64,000 nucleotides of DNA, from the NCBI GenBank assembly GCA_000697355.1, contig JNEN01000885.1, positions 540,388 to 604,387 of the forward strand. The letters run 5' to 3'. Position numbers and translations under genes: made by a program. A model generated the notes under the pieces. It saw only the letters and a list, made by a program, of their open reading frames with translations, ran no database searches and had not been told where the DNA came from. The DNA comes from Syncephalastrum monosporum B8922 (taxonomy: Eukaryota > Mucoromycota > Mucoromycetes > Mucorales > Syncephalastraceae). Of this stretch, positions 46,967 through 58,381 are shown piece after piece. Numbering within the stretch: position 1 is the first letter of the stretch; the number at the start of each line of letters is the position of its first letter.

Positions 46967-48400
46967 CTAGAAGTCGTCTTCAAACAGGACATGCGGTCGC
47001 AACGGCCACTCTTCAAACTTCTTCGCCACTTGATCGATCTGCTGCACCGTCATGTTGCCGACCGATAGACTCGGGTCAAAGTCCAGTCGCTTGAGGATAA
47101 TATCTGCGCCGGGCCCAAGCGTCCTATCCCACTGTCGTTAGCTCTTTCTCTTGACGGGTTGCATGCCGACGCGCTTACTTGACCATCTTGCTGAGCGGCT
47201 GTCGCTGCATCACAAACAAGTGTTTCAAAACGTATTCAAACACGTCCCATTGCGCTGTTTCGCATGATTAGTACGACAGCACAGCACACCTCCTCCATCC
47301 ATCACCACCGTTCTTATGCTTACACGTCAGACATGATTTCTCGCGAGGTGTGATTTGGATCAGGTGGTATTCGCCCTATGCCACGCGTCAGTGTAAGTCG
47401 AGAGTGTCTGTTGTACTGGCATAGCAACTGTCTGTACCTTAGGATACATATCCTCCGTGGTGTGAATGAGCTGGGAGTCGGCACACGCTTCAAAGACGAC
47501 GCTCATCTTGCACCGCTGCTGGGATCCTGGTGGTGCTATCATTTTCTACCCAGAGATTCAACACACTGATCATATACTGGGCCCTTCCCCTTCAACGTAC
47601 ATGGTAGAGGACATCAGGCATCCACAGCGCGGCATCCAGTCGGCCCCAGGAATACATGGCCATGCGGTTCGTCAGACAGGACGCAAACTGAGCCAGCAGC
47701 TGCTCGCCTTTTGCGTCCTTGGGTAATGTGCCGGTGAAGAAAAGGGATGGATGCACTGCAAGGGACAAGGAGAAGAAGTAAGAAGAAGACCCATAAGCAT
47801 TGCGGTGTGTCATCATCCAGAGCGCTGATCTACCTTGAGACCAGTCCGGTTTCTGGTCGCCTAATAATGCTTTGATATCAGGTCGTTCTCGCAAAATGGG
47901 GTAGGTGTCCCAATCGTAGCCGTCGTCTTTGAGGTATTCAATCGTATCACTCACGACATTTTCCTAGTGCTCACAATGTCAGTCGCATGCAAACGAAGCA
48001 AAGAACGGGTGTCATATAGGCACTACCTTCAGAAACTTGTTATACTTTGTATGCGGCTCTAAACTGATCACTTTTTTAAAGCCGCCACTGGCCATGGCTG
48101 CCGTCCACACGCCCAAGCCTTTCAAAACAGGATAAGCCCAAAGAGCCGTACCAAGCACCTGCGCTTACCTGGGTACAGCTCGATTGCAGTTGTGCCGATC
48201 GGCAAATTCAGTTTATCTAGTGCCTGGACTGATCGCCTTGGTTAGGAAAGAAGCATGAAGGACACTGCGCTCGTTTCAATCTCACTCGCAAAACTCTTGC
48301 CCCCAAGGGTCGCTCTGGGTGCTTTGGTTCCACCGCGTAGACGAAAGTCTTTGTTCCATTGTGCCAGGGGCGGAAGCTTCAGTTTGCGCAGAAGGCTCAT
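46967..48400 (-). CDS. Mitochondrial transcription factor B / rRNA adenine dimethylase-like (Mtf1)
   Basis: Belongs to the KsgA/mtTFB fold. Fungal Mtf1 is the promoter-melting factor of mitochondrial RNA polymerase. The start at 48400 (MSLLRKLKLPPLAQWNKDFRLRGG) is followed by 'DKLNLPIGTTAIELYPGLGVWTAAMAS', the SAM-binding loop in degenerate form, and 'KKVISLEPHTKYNKFLKENV'. Later come 'FTGTLPKDAKGEQLLAQFASCLTNRMAMYSWGRL', the recognisable mtTFB core, and a C-terminal part 'GEYHLIQITPRE', 'QWDVFEYVLKHLFVMQRQPLSKMV' and 'ILKRLDFDP'. Six or more small exons are all consistent with GT-AG splicing. No break was seen. Methyltransferase versus transcription role cannot be decided from sequence alone. 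Confidence 0.8.
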
Positions 48401-49208
48401 TGGTATACTTTATGCAAAGAACGGAAATCTGAGTGGCTTGTGTGGGGGCTGCTCTCCTTTTGACAGGCCTCCCCAGATTACTTATACCACAGAGAGACGT
48501 CTCGCGTTATACGTTATCCAATACTCGAGCAGTAATGCACCCCTTACAAGCTCACAGTGCATACCTAGCAACGCAAGTAAAATTATATATGATCAGGCGC
48601 TGTATATGTCAAATGTTTGTATCCCTGTATGGAGCATTACTTTGCGCCTCCTCGCTGTGATTTTCAAGCCATTGCGCCTCGCTCGAATGTTTGGGTGCCT
48701 GAGATATTCACATATATGCTTTTTGCTTAGTTAGGCCGGTAGTCAATGAATGGCCATCAGCTATATATATCAGTGACAGATATTCATTCTGTGCTTTGCC
48801 TATCTTAAAGGAAGAACATATCAATAAATACTGCATCCGATAATGAACAATGCAAGCATGGATGGTGGCTATGGTTTATTACACGCAGGACAGAGTTCAT
48901 AACGAATGCATGCATGTTTCTGTATCTTATGACACATGAGCGACAAGGCGCTCGCATAGAATCCCGCTCATAACATGGCATGTATTCACTGTCTGGCACA
49001 TGTCATAATATATAAAGAAACCGACAGCAATCTGTCACATGGCAGGGAAGAAAAAAAAACTTGACGGGCGTTGGGTCGAAGACTTACGAACGAACTTTGC
49101 ATACATATCAAATAAAAAAAAGGGCATGCGTGACTGACAAAAAGTCGAGAAGGGGGGGAATTTATATCTTTATTTTTGACACTTCGCCTTTTGTTCCCGA
49201 CAACTAGA
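48401..49208. other. Divergent intergenic region, mtTFB (-) and mL59 (+)
   Basis: About 0.8 kb, AT-rich from 48700, no convincing gene. It lies between the start codons of two mitochondrial gene-expression proteins. Confidence 0.4.
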
Positions 49209-49664
49209 ATGAGCACCATTAGCAAGCGCGTGTTCTCGAAAAAGTTCCTCGATCGTCTGTCGAAACCTTTAACAGAGGCGGATGTCAAGCCACAGCTTGT
49301 GCTGAACGAGAAGACAGGCAAAAGCTACTGGCGGCCGCCGCAGGTGAGCCTGCGCACACAGGCCGACCTGCGCAAGGCTTGCATCCAACAAGGCATCGAC
49401 CCTGTCTCGATGGGTCTGCCTGCACCGTCTCCCAAGAAGCCCCTCCGAATCCTGCCCAACAAGGGAGAGAAGCACGAACGCATGCGGGCAGAGCGTCAGC
49501 AAAATATTCGTAATAACCTCGAACGCATGCCGCAGATCATTCAGGCCTGGAAAGAGGTATGTCGACTCTCGTTCGGGTGTAATTTTAATCTCATTCTTCC
49601 TCTTGCCTCTTCACAGGACAAACTCAAGGAAGCTTCCAAGAAAAAGACCACGATGCCCTTCTAA
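49209..49664 (+). CDS. MRPL25: Mitochondrial large-subunit ribosomal protein mL59 (MRPL25)
   Basis: Fungal-specific protein of the mitoribosomal large subunit. Exons 49209-49556 and 49617-49664, 131 aa. Family features are the Lys/Arg-rich start 'KRVFSKKFLDRLSKP', 'KSYWRPPQVSLRTQADLRKAC', then 'PKKPLRILPNKGEKHERMRAERQQNIRNNLERMPQIIQAWKE' and a basic C-terminus. The W-R-x-P..SLRxQADLRK core is diagnostic. It is intact. Confidence 0.87.
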   Translation: MSTISKRVFSKKFLDRLSKPLTEADVKPQLVLNEKTGKSYWRPPQVSLRTQADLRKACIQQGIDPVSMGLPAPSPKKPLRILPNKGEKHERMRAERQQNIRNNLERMPQIIQAWKEVCRLSFGCNFNLILPLASSQDKLKEASKKKTTMPF

Positions 49665-49781
49665 TCACCCTTATCCGTGCTTGCTATCTTACAAAACATA
49701 CACGTTCCATCATTCATCCTTCGTTTTCTATTATGTACAATACACCTCCATTTTTCTTGTTCTTTTCTGTTCATGGTATGA

Positions 49782-51528
49782 TCAGCCCTGCTCAGCATTG
49801 ACGTTGGCTCGACTCGCAAAGACAAGGACCCACTTCATGTTGGTGAGCATGTACTTGAGTGCCTTGGTCCAGAGCTCGCTTTGGTTAAACTGCAGCCGAA
49901 TGGAGAGATCACCAATCTTGTCTCGGTGGATGCGATAGGGAAACCGCAGGCTGCGATCTTTTTCTTCGGCATAGTCCGTCAGCTGCTTTAGACAGTTGAG
50001 CACAGCCACCATTGCCTGGTCGAACCGTCGGTTAAGAAACATCCGATTCAGCGCAAAGTCGCCCGTGCCATATCTTGTACCGCGTGAGTCTACATTAACG
50101 GATCCTTCCTAAAGAACTTACAATTCATAAGAGATCACGCTGTCGCCTTCGTGCTTCTCCACGCGCGAGAAGGACCCCATGGGTATCAATCGGTACCTAG
50201 TGTCCTATTAGCATAGTCATTCTAACGGGGACAGAATCATCCTTACGTCTTGAACTCAAACTTGAGTTTGTTGGCGACCGTGTAAAGGAGCAAAAGGGTC
50301 TGACCCCATGCCGCATTGATTTCATTCCATTCCACCTTGTATTGAACTTCTTCATCAGCCCAGACCCATAGACACTCACACCCCCACAAGATCACTTCGT
50401 TCTCGCTTTTTATTTCCTTCTCTTACCGGATGAGAATGCAATCGACCGAGTCGAAAGCCGTTGATGGTACCGAAATGGCCTTCTTGGGAGATACAAAATG
50501 CATCGTTGTACACGACCGTCTTTTGCAGGCGCTCATACTGCTTGACGTCGTGATCGTACTTGAGGTTCATCGAGTCGCGCTCGTTTTGAAAATTTTGGAG
50601 GTCGATCTGATACTGGTTGCACTGATCCCAATACGCACGCTCTTCCTGGTCCAAGGCCGCCATCTCTTTTTCAAGTTGTTCCAGCTCTTGGGTCACCGCA
50701 TTGTATTCGTTGCGTTGATCGTCCAGTTCGTCCTGTGCTTCTTCCTCGGCTAATTGAAGCTATCCAAAACACTTAGCAGATGCGATATATGGAGGGGATG
50801 TAACAGATATCCCCGATGGCTTACTTCATGCACTTGTCGTCTCAAATCTTCTTCTTCCTCTTGAGTGACGCGATTGTCCTTGACCTTTTTCAGGAAATCA
50901 ATGTAGCAATCGCGCTCTCGACTAGCATCCTCGAGCTGCTTTTCGAGACTCTCGAGAAGCATATCGGTGCACTCGAGACACATGGGGTGGTCGACGCTGG
51001 ATTTGGATGACATGATGTTGAATAACCGGTTGGCAACTTTGAGGCGGTGCGATAAACTGTTGTTACGGCCTTGTTTATCTTCGTTGGGAGGGTGCGGCGG
51101 AGAGGACGCAGACAGGGCAGAGGTGGCGAGGGACGGGGTATGCGTTGCGGAGGTGTTGGTTGCTGTGGTCGTTGAGGAGGGTGAGGGTACAGCAGAGCGT
51201 GGGGCGTTCACCTGCGAGCGTGTTAGGACAACAAACGACTCGGAGGGTAATGGCGCACTGTCTCGTTTTCCTGCTTTGCCGATAACACGCTTGTGCAGTG
51301 CTTCACTGTCTTCGATCTTGCTCCGTGGTCCGTCTGTCCTGCTGGACCGCAGTTCTTGCTGATGCTGCTCTTCCGCGGAAAGCGGTGCTGTTCATTCCGT
51401 CAATTCAAGCCATTCTCTGCCCTCTACCACGGCTTACCAATCAGCATGTCTGCAGACGCGCTGTCAAGATCGCTCAAGGAGTCGTCAATCCGTAACAGCT
51501 GCTTGCAGCGTTGGCAATGAAACGTCAT
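49782..51528 (-). CDS. ATG6: Autophagy protein ATG6/VPS30 (Beclin 1)
   Basis: Subunit of the class III PI3-kinase complexes in autophagy and vacuolar sorting. The start at 51528 opens with '[18 protein letters not shown]', an N-terminal CxxC pair. A long Ser/Thr/Pro linker, '[24 protein letters not shown]' and a coiled coil (51000-50600; 'LRRQVHE', '[20 protein letters not shown]') follow. The C-terminal BARA domain comprises '[20 protein letters not shown]', '[23 protein letters not shown]', '[14 protein letters not shown]', '[14 protein letters not shown]' and '[20 protein letters not shown]'. About eight exons; all domains are present and in frame. Confidence 0.95.
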
Positions 51529-51734
51529 GGCGGTGGACTGAATTTAAGAAAGTCAAAAAGTATAAAGTGGGAAACACAGTGACGAAATTAGGCAGTGTGT
51601 GTACGTATGTATATATGCGTTGTTGTGAGCGTGTGTGGAAAAAAGAGAATGAGGTTTCTTTTCGAGAGTATATAGAAAAAGGCAGAAATACGAGAAGAAT
51701 ATACGAAATGATTGAATTGATTGATTGCTTGGAA

Positions 51735-53340
51735 TTAGAGGGTCGTGTCTTCCGGGTCGTAGTTGTCGTTGAGAAGCCTAAATCAAAACGCGAGAGAGAG
51801 AGAGAGCGAGAGAAAGAGAGGTGTGAGTTCCTGTCTGTTTCTCTTTTTTCCATCACGTACCGATACACGTAGGTCGGCGGTGCAGATCCTCTATAACCAG
51901 AAACCAGTCAGTCAATTTAATTTTGTGGATCAAGCGGTATACGTACAAGTTGTGTACAAAAAGACTGACGAGTTCAGGCATCACATAGTCATAGTACGGG
52001 TTTGACACCGTGACTTGATCAATGATGCTGCCCTGCTGGTATTCCAATACACTGTGGGGTGCAACCGTGATGTTGAATGTATCCGAGTCATATGCAAATA
52101 CAGGTGACAGCTTGTACAAGGCGGTGCACACGAGAACAGGCGTTGAGTGGTGCTTGGCCGCAGCCGCGAGGAGATGCGATCCAGTTACGGAGATCAGACC
52201 GCCATTGGCCAGCACTAGTCTGTATGAATATACGGCCTGCAGTGTCCTTTTCGTAACTTACCAGCATGTGCACCCAGCACGATCTTATTGACACGAGGCA
52301 TTGCCGCAAAGATGGCCGAGTCCGCCACGACCGTCGTATCAATACCCGCCTCGGAAAGGGCCTTGGCCATCTCATGACCCTGATATCTAGAATCCCATTG
52401 CATTCAGCCCTGTTATTCCGATTCCATGGCGCGCCTCTTCCTTACGTAGGTGCTGTCTCTGCCACAATGACTTGGAACTTGCGTTTGGACGCCGCTCGGG
52501 TTAAAAATTCTTCGACGGTGCGCGACTTGCCAACGGTCATAATCACCTCGCTACCTGAGTGAATCAGCCGTCCTTGTACAAGTGCGCCGTACTTACTTTG
52601 CGTGAATATAGTCTAATGCTTGGTCAGCGATGCCCTTGTAGACACCATCCAGGTCCTCGATGATTTCCTCATTGATTTCCTGGATGATCAGGGGCTTGAG
52701 GTTATAATTGCTCTTCTTATCAGCCGCGTCTGCCGAACGCACGTGCGAGGCGTCGGATAGCAGACGGAACATGGAGGACTGGACAGTCAGTTGCGGTCGC
52801 TCACCCACGGAGCCGACCTGGCTGCTTGTGGAAGAGTGGTTTCGCGCGCTGGGAGGTGGAGAGTCGTCGTCTTCGTCCATGTCATCGAAATCGCCCTCGT
52901 CCTCTTCATCGTATTCGTCCATGTCATGTGTCTCGAGCTCGCCCCGCTGCACTTCGCGGATCACCTTGAGCACGCGGCGTACAATGTTGCCGACCGCCAG
53001 CTCTATTGTATGTAGAAATAGCATAGAAAGCGCGTATATCACGTAAATCAGTACACGGTTCAGAGACTACAGGTAGCACGCACCCTTGGGCTGCGCTGCT
53101 GTCAGGCGATGGCCGAGATCTGTTACGATATCGAGGAGAGTGTCGGCATCGCGCCAACGTGTCATGGACACGGCCTGGCGGAGGAGCACGGCCGTCTCTT
53201 TGGCAACTTCATACGAGCCAATGACTTGTCTAAGGGACAATGTCAGTTATAGTGTCTTCGTGCTGGAAAAGGAATTACCTTCGCTTCAGACGGGTAATGA
53301 ATTGCTCGACTTGAGCCTCGAGTGCGTTAGGCAGAGTCAT
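51735..53340 (-). CDS. GCD7: Translation initiation factor eIF2B subunit beta (GCD7)
   Basis: Regulatory subunit of the guanine-nucleotide exchange factor for eIF2. The start at 53340 gives '[39 protein letters not shown]'. The N-terminal helical domain ends in '[14 protein letters not shown]' and an acidic Asp/Glu-rich insert. The Rossmann-like domain includes '[24 protein letters not shown]', '[21 protein letters not shown]', '[36 protein letters not shown]' and '[21 protein letters not shown]'. The last exon encodes '[11 protein letters not shown]', the usual eIF2B-beta end. It is intact, with at least six exons. Its start lies 160 bp from the RPB12 start (divergent pair of essential genes). 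Confidence 0.94.
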
Positions 53341-53500
53341 GGCCACAAAAGAAATAAGTAAAAAAGAGCACAAACGGGTGCAGTGCAAATGTGAGTCAAA
53401 TTCGTGACTCCCATTTTGTGGTCGTTGTCATTTCTGGCTGAGCCTTCTTTTTTTCTTTCTGCCTTCTGCATACCACCCGCACGCCTCATTCAACCACATA

Positions 53501-53778
53501 ATGGACGGATACCAGCCCACACCCATTCGCCAGCCTGCCACCATGGCTTATATCTGTGCAGGTACGCTGTATGGCTAGTCTTTAGCTGTGGTCGACTCAC
53601 AGATCGAGTTTAGATTGCGGCACGGAAAACAACCTTAAGCCCAGAGAGCCGATCCGTTGCCAAGATTGCGGCCACAGAATCATGTATAAGAAGCGCACCA
53701 AGAGAAGTAAGTGGCCTTTTTAATCCTTAGTACATTGACTCATTATGTGCTATAGTGGTGCAATTCGAGGCTCGCTAA
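53501..53778 (+). CDS. RPC10: Shared RNA polymerase I/II/III subunit RPB12 (ABC10-alpha)
   Basis: Small zinc-binding subunit common to the three nuclear RNA polymerases. Three exons: 53501 to the GTACGC donor, a middle exon beginning ...tttag|ATTGCGG, and a last exon of 23 nt ending at 53778. The protein shows '[14 protein letters not shown]', '[27 protein letters not shown]', i.e. the two CxxC knuckles and the invariant C-terminus. Total about 68 aa, normal length. Confidence 0.96.
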
Positions 53779-53948
53779 ACGTGCCCTTCCCGTCTACTCT
53801 TTTTTCATAATATAGCACATCCCGTCCTCTTTATATATCTCATTTCCCATATTTCTTTCTGTAAACAAGCCCTCAAAAATCATAACATGACTGCATCTTT
53901 ACTTGTCTATGGTTTATCTATTATGTATGTATCTATGTGTATGTGCAA

Positions 53949-54959
53949 TCACTCCAGCTTGAAGACCTGACTGGGAGGCAGACCGAGGCGACCCAGGATA
54001 CCAGTAACCCGGCCTTGCGAGAAATCGCGCGCCCGCTGCCCCGAGACGTGAGCCAGCATCGCATCCGGACCACAGACGAACACCATCCGCTTTCCTTGAT
54101 CACCTTCCAGTCTTCTGCGGACCAGGGCTTCGCTCACGTAACCTTGATGCCATTCATCCGACGGGGGCCGCTCGAGGACATAGTCGATCGTCAGTCTGTC
54201 CTTGAAGCGTGCCTGCAACTCGTCGAGCTCTTTTCGCAGGAGGATATCTTGCTCGGTCTTGTTGCAGTAGATCAGCCATAGCCGAGGCGTCTTGTCCTCG
54301 TCTGTTTCGAGCACTGTCTTGATCAATTGGTACATGGGAGTGATACCGGTCCCGCCTGCAATCTAAAACACATAAGCACCACGCACCCATAATTTTAGCA
54401 CACACACATACACAAAAAAAAAGGGGGGGGGGATTGAGCGTGTTACCATGCCAATGCTGTCAAACGTGTTGGGTTGATAGTCAAACTCGACGGCCGGACC
54501 ACGCACCCAGAGCTCCTCGCCTACGTCTGTGCTCGACAGCATGCGTGAAATGGAGCCGTTGGCGTACCGCTTGACGACCAGATCCATGTAGCCGTCCTTG
54601 AGGGGATTCGGGTTGATGGGTGTGTAGGATCGCATGACTTGAATGTTGTCGTCTTTAATATGCATACATGACAGGACAGGGTATGGACGCTGCGGCTGGA
54701 CAGTGTTGGCGAGACGAAGGCGGATGGTGTCATGCGAGAGCGGCTCTTTCTCCAGCACACGCAGCAGAACAAAGCGATCTTCCTCGAGACGATCCCGGGG
54801 TGGCAGACTCAGGTAGTAATATCCGCCCGTGGCTGCCAGGGCAATGCCCGTCAGACCCATGAGGAGTGATTGCTTGGGCGATCGTCGACTGGGCGTCGTC
54901 TGTGGGGTGGCAGAGCTGAAGAGGCGTCTTTGGCAACCTCGAAATAGGTATCGATTCAT
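53949..54959 (-). CDS. NADH-cytochrome b5 reductase-type flavoprotein, probably mitochondrial
   Basis: The start at 54959 (MNRYLFRGCQRRLF) opens a basic presequence and a TM segment 'GLTGIALAATGGYYYL'. The FAD domain has 'VMRSYTPIN' (the RxY(T/S) FAD motif) and 'GYMDLVVKRYANGSISRMLS'. After one intron (about 54364-54446) the NADH domain has 'IAGGTGITPMYQLIK', 'LIYCNKTEQDILLRKELDEL' and 'KRMVFVCGPDAMLAHVSG'. The end is 'GRLGLPPSQVFKLE'. Complete by motif order. It would transfer electrons from NADH to cytochrome b5 or a related acceptor at a mitochondrial membrane. Confidence 0.9.
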
Positions 54960-55409
54960 GACAAAAAAAAAAGCAGCAGCGGAAGAACCGAATGAAATTC
55001 CAGAAGAGTTTATATACAATAAGAAAAAAAAGGGTAGAAAAAAGAAAAAGAAGAAAAAGAAAGAGAAGAAGAAAGAGAGATAGAGAGAGTCGAGAGCGGT
55101 AATAAGATCAAACGCGCACGATAATGGGTAGTGGGAGAGAATAGAAAGAGGACCAGGAGGAGAAGTTTTGAAAAGAAGCGAGAGATAATAAAAAGAAGGA
55201 TGCGAAACCAGAAGGCCAAGAAAGCAAGAAGCCGGGGTAATTACGATTACAATAAGCTGCACAAGGTGCTGATATAATGTGTAAATGCGCAAAAAGGATA
55301 AGGTATGAGAAGATGTAGAGGGTGTATATGGAGAAAAAGAAGTGTGCGTGTGTGTTTTAGAGTGTAAAAGTGCATGACGATGAGCGATGACATTAGAAAG
55401 CAAGAAAAG

Positions 55410-55441
<32 letters not shown>

Positions 55442-55447
55442 CAGGAA
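54960..55447. promoter_or_regulatory. Purine-rich upstream region of the b5 reductase gene
   Basis: About 0.5 kb that is almost purely A/G on the plus strand (C/T in transcript sense), typical of fungal promoters and leaders. It ends with a (GA)n microsatellite at about 55416-55441. No coding evidence on either strand. Confidence 0.45.
55416..55441. repeat. (GA)n microsatellite
   Basis: About 13 GA dinucleotides between the b5 reductase and F-box/LRR genes. Confidence 0.9.
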
Positions 55448-56809
55448 TTAATGAGCTCTGGCTGCTCCTGCACGTCGCCGTTGCCACCAAATGGTGCTTG
55501 CACGTATGACGGTCATCTTTGGCATATGCACGGCATTCCCCATGAGATGAGAGAGGGGGTCTGAAGGTGTCAGAGGGTCGGATCTATTGTCTTGCGAGTC
55601 CGCATCTGCGTCGTCGTCATTGTCTAAGTCGTCGTATTCGCCATTGGCGCTCGCGCTGAGGTGGAGTTCTCGATCAGGGCCAGGTCCTGCTCGACACGAT
55701 CCACCACCGTCTGCATGAACTTTTCGGATAGGGCGCGGGCATTACTCAGCGATAGGACTTGAAGGTGCCGGCAGTGACGCACGACATCGATGAGAGCCGT
55801 CTCGGACAAGCGGGTGGCATCGGCATTGTTGAGGATACAGAGCTGGCGCAAATTTCTGCACCGCCTTGCCACGTGTTTCATCGAGGCGTCCGTAATATGG
55901 TGGGCGTTGCCGATGCTGAGCGACTCGAGGTGGGATCCGCAGCGATCGGCAATGGTAGCAAGACTCGAGTCGCTGACGGGGGTATTAGTGTCGCACATCC
56001 TGTAAAGATGACGGTTTCGAGGGTGCCCGAGCGAAGGTATTTAGCCATCTCGTAGACCGAGTCATCTGTGCGGGGCGAATAGGAGGTGAGGTGGATGGTG
56101 CGCAGGTGGTGGCAGTTGTGGGCAAAGTGGGCGAGAGGCAGCGAGTGGCTGAACGTACGCGTCGGCAGCTGTGCCTGTTGTTGCGGGGGAGGCGCATGGG
56201 GCGACGGCTGTTGTTGGTGTTGGTATGGGTGCGGTTGCCGTGGAGCCTGTTGTTGCTGTTGTTGTGGCAAGGCAGTGATGGGTTGTGCCAAAGGACGCGC
56301 GAGCGGGCGAGGAGAGGCGGTAGCAGGGGAGATGGGCTGGGCGGGATGCGGCGGCCTGGCCTGAGGCTCGCCGGGACGTTTGATGGGAGGAAGAACAGGT
56401 CGATTCTGGACGGCCATAGGCGGCGCAGGCGGTGCAACGGCGCGGGTATGGTGGAAGGTGATGGAGTTTTGACAAAGTGGCCGTAGAGTCTCGATGCATT
56501 GCGCCTGGACATAATGGCAAACACGCGCTCAAACTCTCGGTCTCGCAAGAACTTGAAGTTGGCCCATACCAACTCCAGAGCGACGTTGTTCCAAGCCCTG
56601 CAGGTCAGCGCCGCATGCACCTGGTCGGACCGAATCAGGTAGCCAAAGATATGTAAGAGACACTCCCGCGATAGGCGTTCATAAGGTTTGACTAGTTTCA
56701 AACGAGGAGACGAGGCTGTCGTTGCAGTTGCAGTTGTTGCTGGAGTTGTAGTTATTGTTGCTGCCCCCTTCTCTGCTGACGCACCTCCCAGGCTGGCATC
56801 GCTCGTCAT
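55448..56809 (-). CDS. F-box/leucine-rich-repeat protein (AMN1/FBXL-like) with frame breaks
   Basis: Probable SCF adaptor. The start at 56809 (MTSDASLGG) precedes Thr/Ala-rich sequence and an F-box 'YERLSRECLLHIFGYLIRSDQVHAALTCRAWNNVALELVW'. A Pro/Gln-rich insert (56440-56150; 'PPIKRPGEPQARPPHP') follows in another frame. LRR-like units are 'HNCHHLRTIHLTSYS', 'SSLATIADRCGSHLESLSIGNAHHITDASMKHVARRCRNLRQL' and 'ALIDVVRHCRHLQVLSLSNARAL'. The frame changes near 56460 and 55995. A third change near 55670 would append an acidic tail ('DDLDNDDDADADSQDN') ending at 55448 instead of a stop at 55624. GT-AG splicing does not explain the first two. Treat it as broken or mis-sequenced. Confidence 0.68.
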
Positions 56810-57415
56810 GCACAACTCGTCCGGATTGTCCTTTTGCGACAGATCGACAACCAATCAGCGGAAAACCCCAGGAATGGCACGAGCCGCAAGTGTTAAAAAA
56901 AAGAAAAAGGCTCGGAGGGTAAAGAGGGGGGATGTGAAGCAAGAGGAAAATAAAAACCGCGTATGAGCAAAGAAAAAAATGTGTTGCAGATCGTTGTCCC
57001 AAAAGACTCCAAAAAAAGTCAGCACTCAAGTAAAAGAAGAAAAAAAGCCCCAAGAGCCGTTGTTCAAAGCACTTATTTCAATGAGCATCCTTCCTTATGC
57101 CACGGTATACATTGAAGTACGTCGAGTATAGTACCAAAGAACAAAGGAAGGGACAAGGACTATCGATTCCATCAAAAAAGGTCTTGTCCAGTCTGGAACG
57201 CAGCAAGGCAAGCCAGGTGGAAAAGGCGCCCTTGAACCATGAACCATGATGTCATGGTATGTCGCACGGCCTGCCAAAACTGGGCGTGGATGACGTCAGG
57301 TACCGCACGTTTTGCGCTCTTTTCTTTTTTAAAGAAAAAACACAACTGACCGGCACCCCTTATTGTACATAGAATTTTTTTTTTCTTTTGGATGTCCACG
57401 TGCGACTTTAACACT
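56810..57415. other. Intergenic region, F-box/LRR upstream and RING-CH downstream
   Basis: About 0.6 kb. Purine-rich near 56890-57050 (leader of the minus-strand F-box gene). No gene recognised. Confidence 0.4.
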
Positions 57416-58381
57416 TTATTCTTTTTCTTCTAACAAACTGAGATCGACGATGTGGTCTCTCTTCTTCCCCGCAACGTGCTCTACCACGAGTTCTGTCGCA
57501 GCGTAGACCCCGCTGACTGCGCCGAGTATACCAAATACGACGGTCACCACAGCCACCAGGGCTGCCAAAACCAGCATGCCTCCCAGCATGGCGTCGCAGC
57601 TGCATGCTATCACGTCGGCGAGCCACCGCCGTGCACCGCGCGGCCCTTCTCTAGCTTCAACCTCCTCGACTTCGTCTCTTGCTTCGTAATCATGGTAACG
57701 ACTGAACGTCATCCAATGAAACGCAGGCGGAGCCGTGCCGCGCCGCAAAGCCGCCAGGGCTACGATGGCGCAGGTGAAAAAGTAGCCGATGCCCAAGCAC
57801 GAGACACCGAGGACACCCGAAAAGAAGTAGACGCGATCCATCCACAGCCGCGTTTCGCCGTGCCAGGCCACCCATTGTGCATCGTCCGGCCTTGGCGGGT
57901 GGTGTAGCACAAAGACGTCGACGATTTTCATCAGATACGCCAGCGCAAACGTGACGACGACGACAATGAAGATAGTGATGGCCCGCAGGAACATTGGATG
58001 CGTCAGAAACCATGCGTATTTGGGGCGAATCAGTTGGTAGGCTTGGTGACAGGTGTCACACGTGCTGGCAGATTCTGGTCGAGGTGACATCCACCGCCAT
58101 CGATCCAGACAATCGGCGTGAACATACTTCATAGTGCCTCGGCACCGACAGGGTCGTATCAGGCGTCGTTTGGGCGGACTCCTACCGACCCGCGCTTCTT
58201 CATCCTCGTCGCGTTCGTCCAGTCCACAGATGCGGCACACACGCACCAATGTGTCTTGGTCTGCCAGCAAGCGGACGGTCTCAGAGTCATTCGAGGGACA
58301 AAAAGTAGAGAGGAGGAGGAGGGGAAGGGGAGGAGTAAAAGAGATTAGGTAGAAAAGGGGAGCAAAAAGTAAAGTAATCAA
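57416..58381 (-). CDS. Second RING-CH (MARCH-type) membrane protein; start not resolved
   Basis: One open frame. The RINGv motif is 'VCRICGLDERDED...LIRPCRCRGTMKYVHADCLDRWR..TCDTCHQAY', C4HC3 in order. Four hydrophobic segments follow: 'AITIFIVVVVTFALAYLM', 'VYFFSGVLGVSCLGIGYFFTCAIVALAAL', 'MLVLAALVAVVTVVFGILGAVSGV' and a preceding signal-like stretch. The tail ends 'HIVDLSLLEEKE'. The frame opens after a TAG near 58393 and contains no ATG before the RING. The true start must be in an upstream exon (one candidate, ATG at 58758 with a GTAAGT donor, would need an intron of about 470 nt) or the frame is damaged. It is a different gene from the RING-CH at 13-14 kb. Confidence 0.72.
   Translation of the reverse strand: MITLLFAPLFYLISFTPPLPLLLLSTFCPSNDSETVRLLADQDTLVRVCRICGLDERDEDEEARVGRSPPKRRLIRPCRCRGTMKYVHADCLDRWRWMSPRPESASTCDTCHQAYQLIRPKYAWFLTHPMFLRAITIFIVVVVTFALAYLMKIVDVFVLHHPPRPDDAQWVAWHGETRLWMDRVYFFSGVLGVSCLGIGYFFTCAIVALAALRRGTAPPAFHWMTFSRYHDYEARDEVEEVEAREGPRGARRWLADVIACSCDAMLGGMLVLAALVAVVTVVFGILGAVSGVYAATELVVEHVAGKKRDHIVDLSLLEEKE

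Noticed and set aside
54363..55490. 375-codon minus-strand frame extending the b5 reductase upstream
   Set aside because: The upstream part is the translation of purine-rich leader and (GA)n DNA. The real start is the ATG at 54959, which begins a normal presequence.
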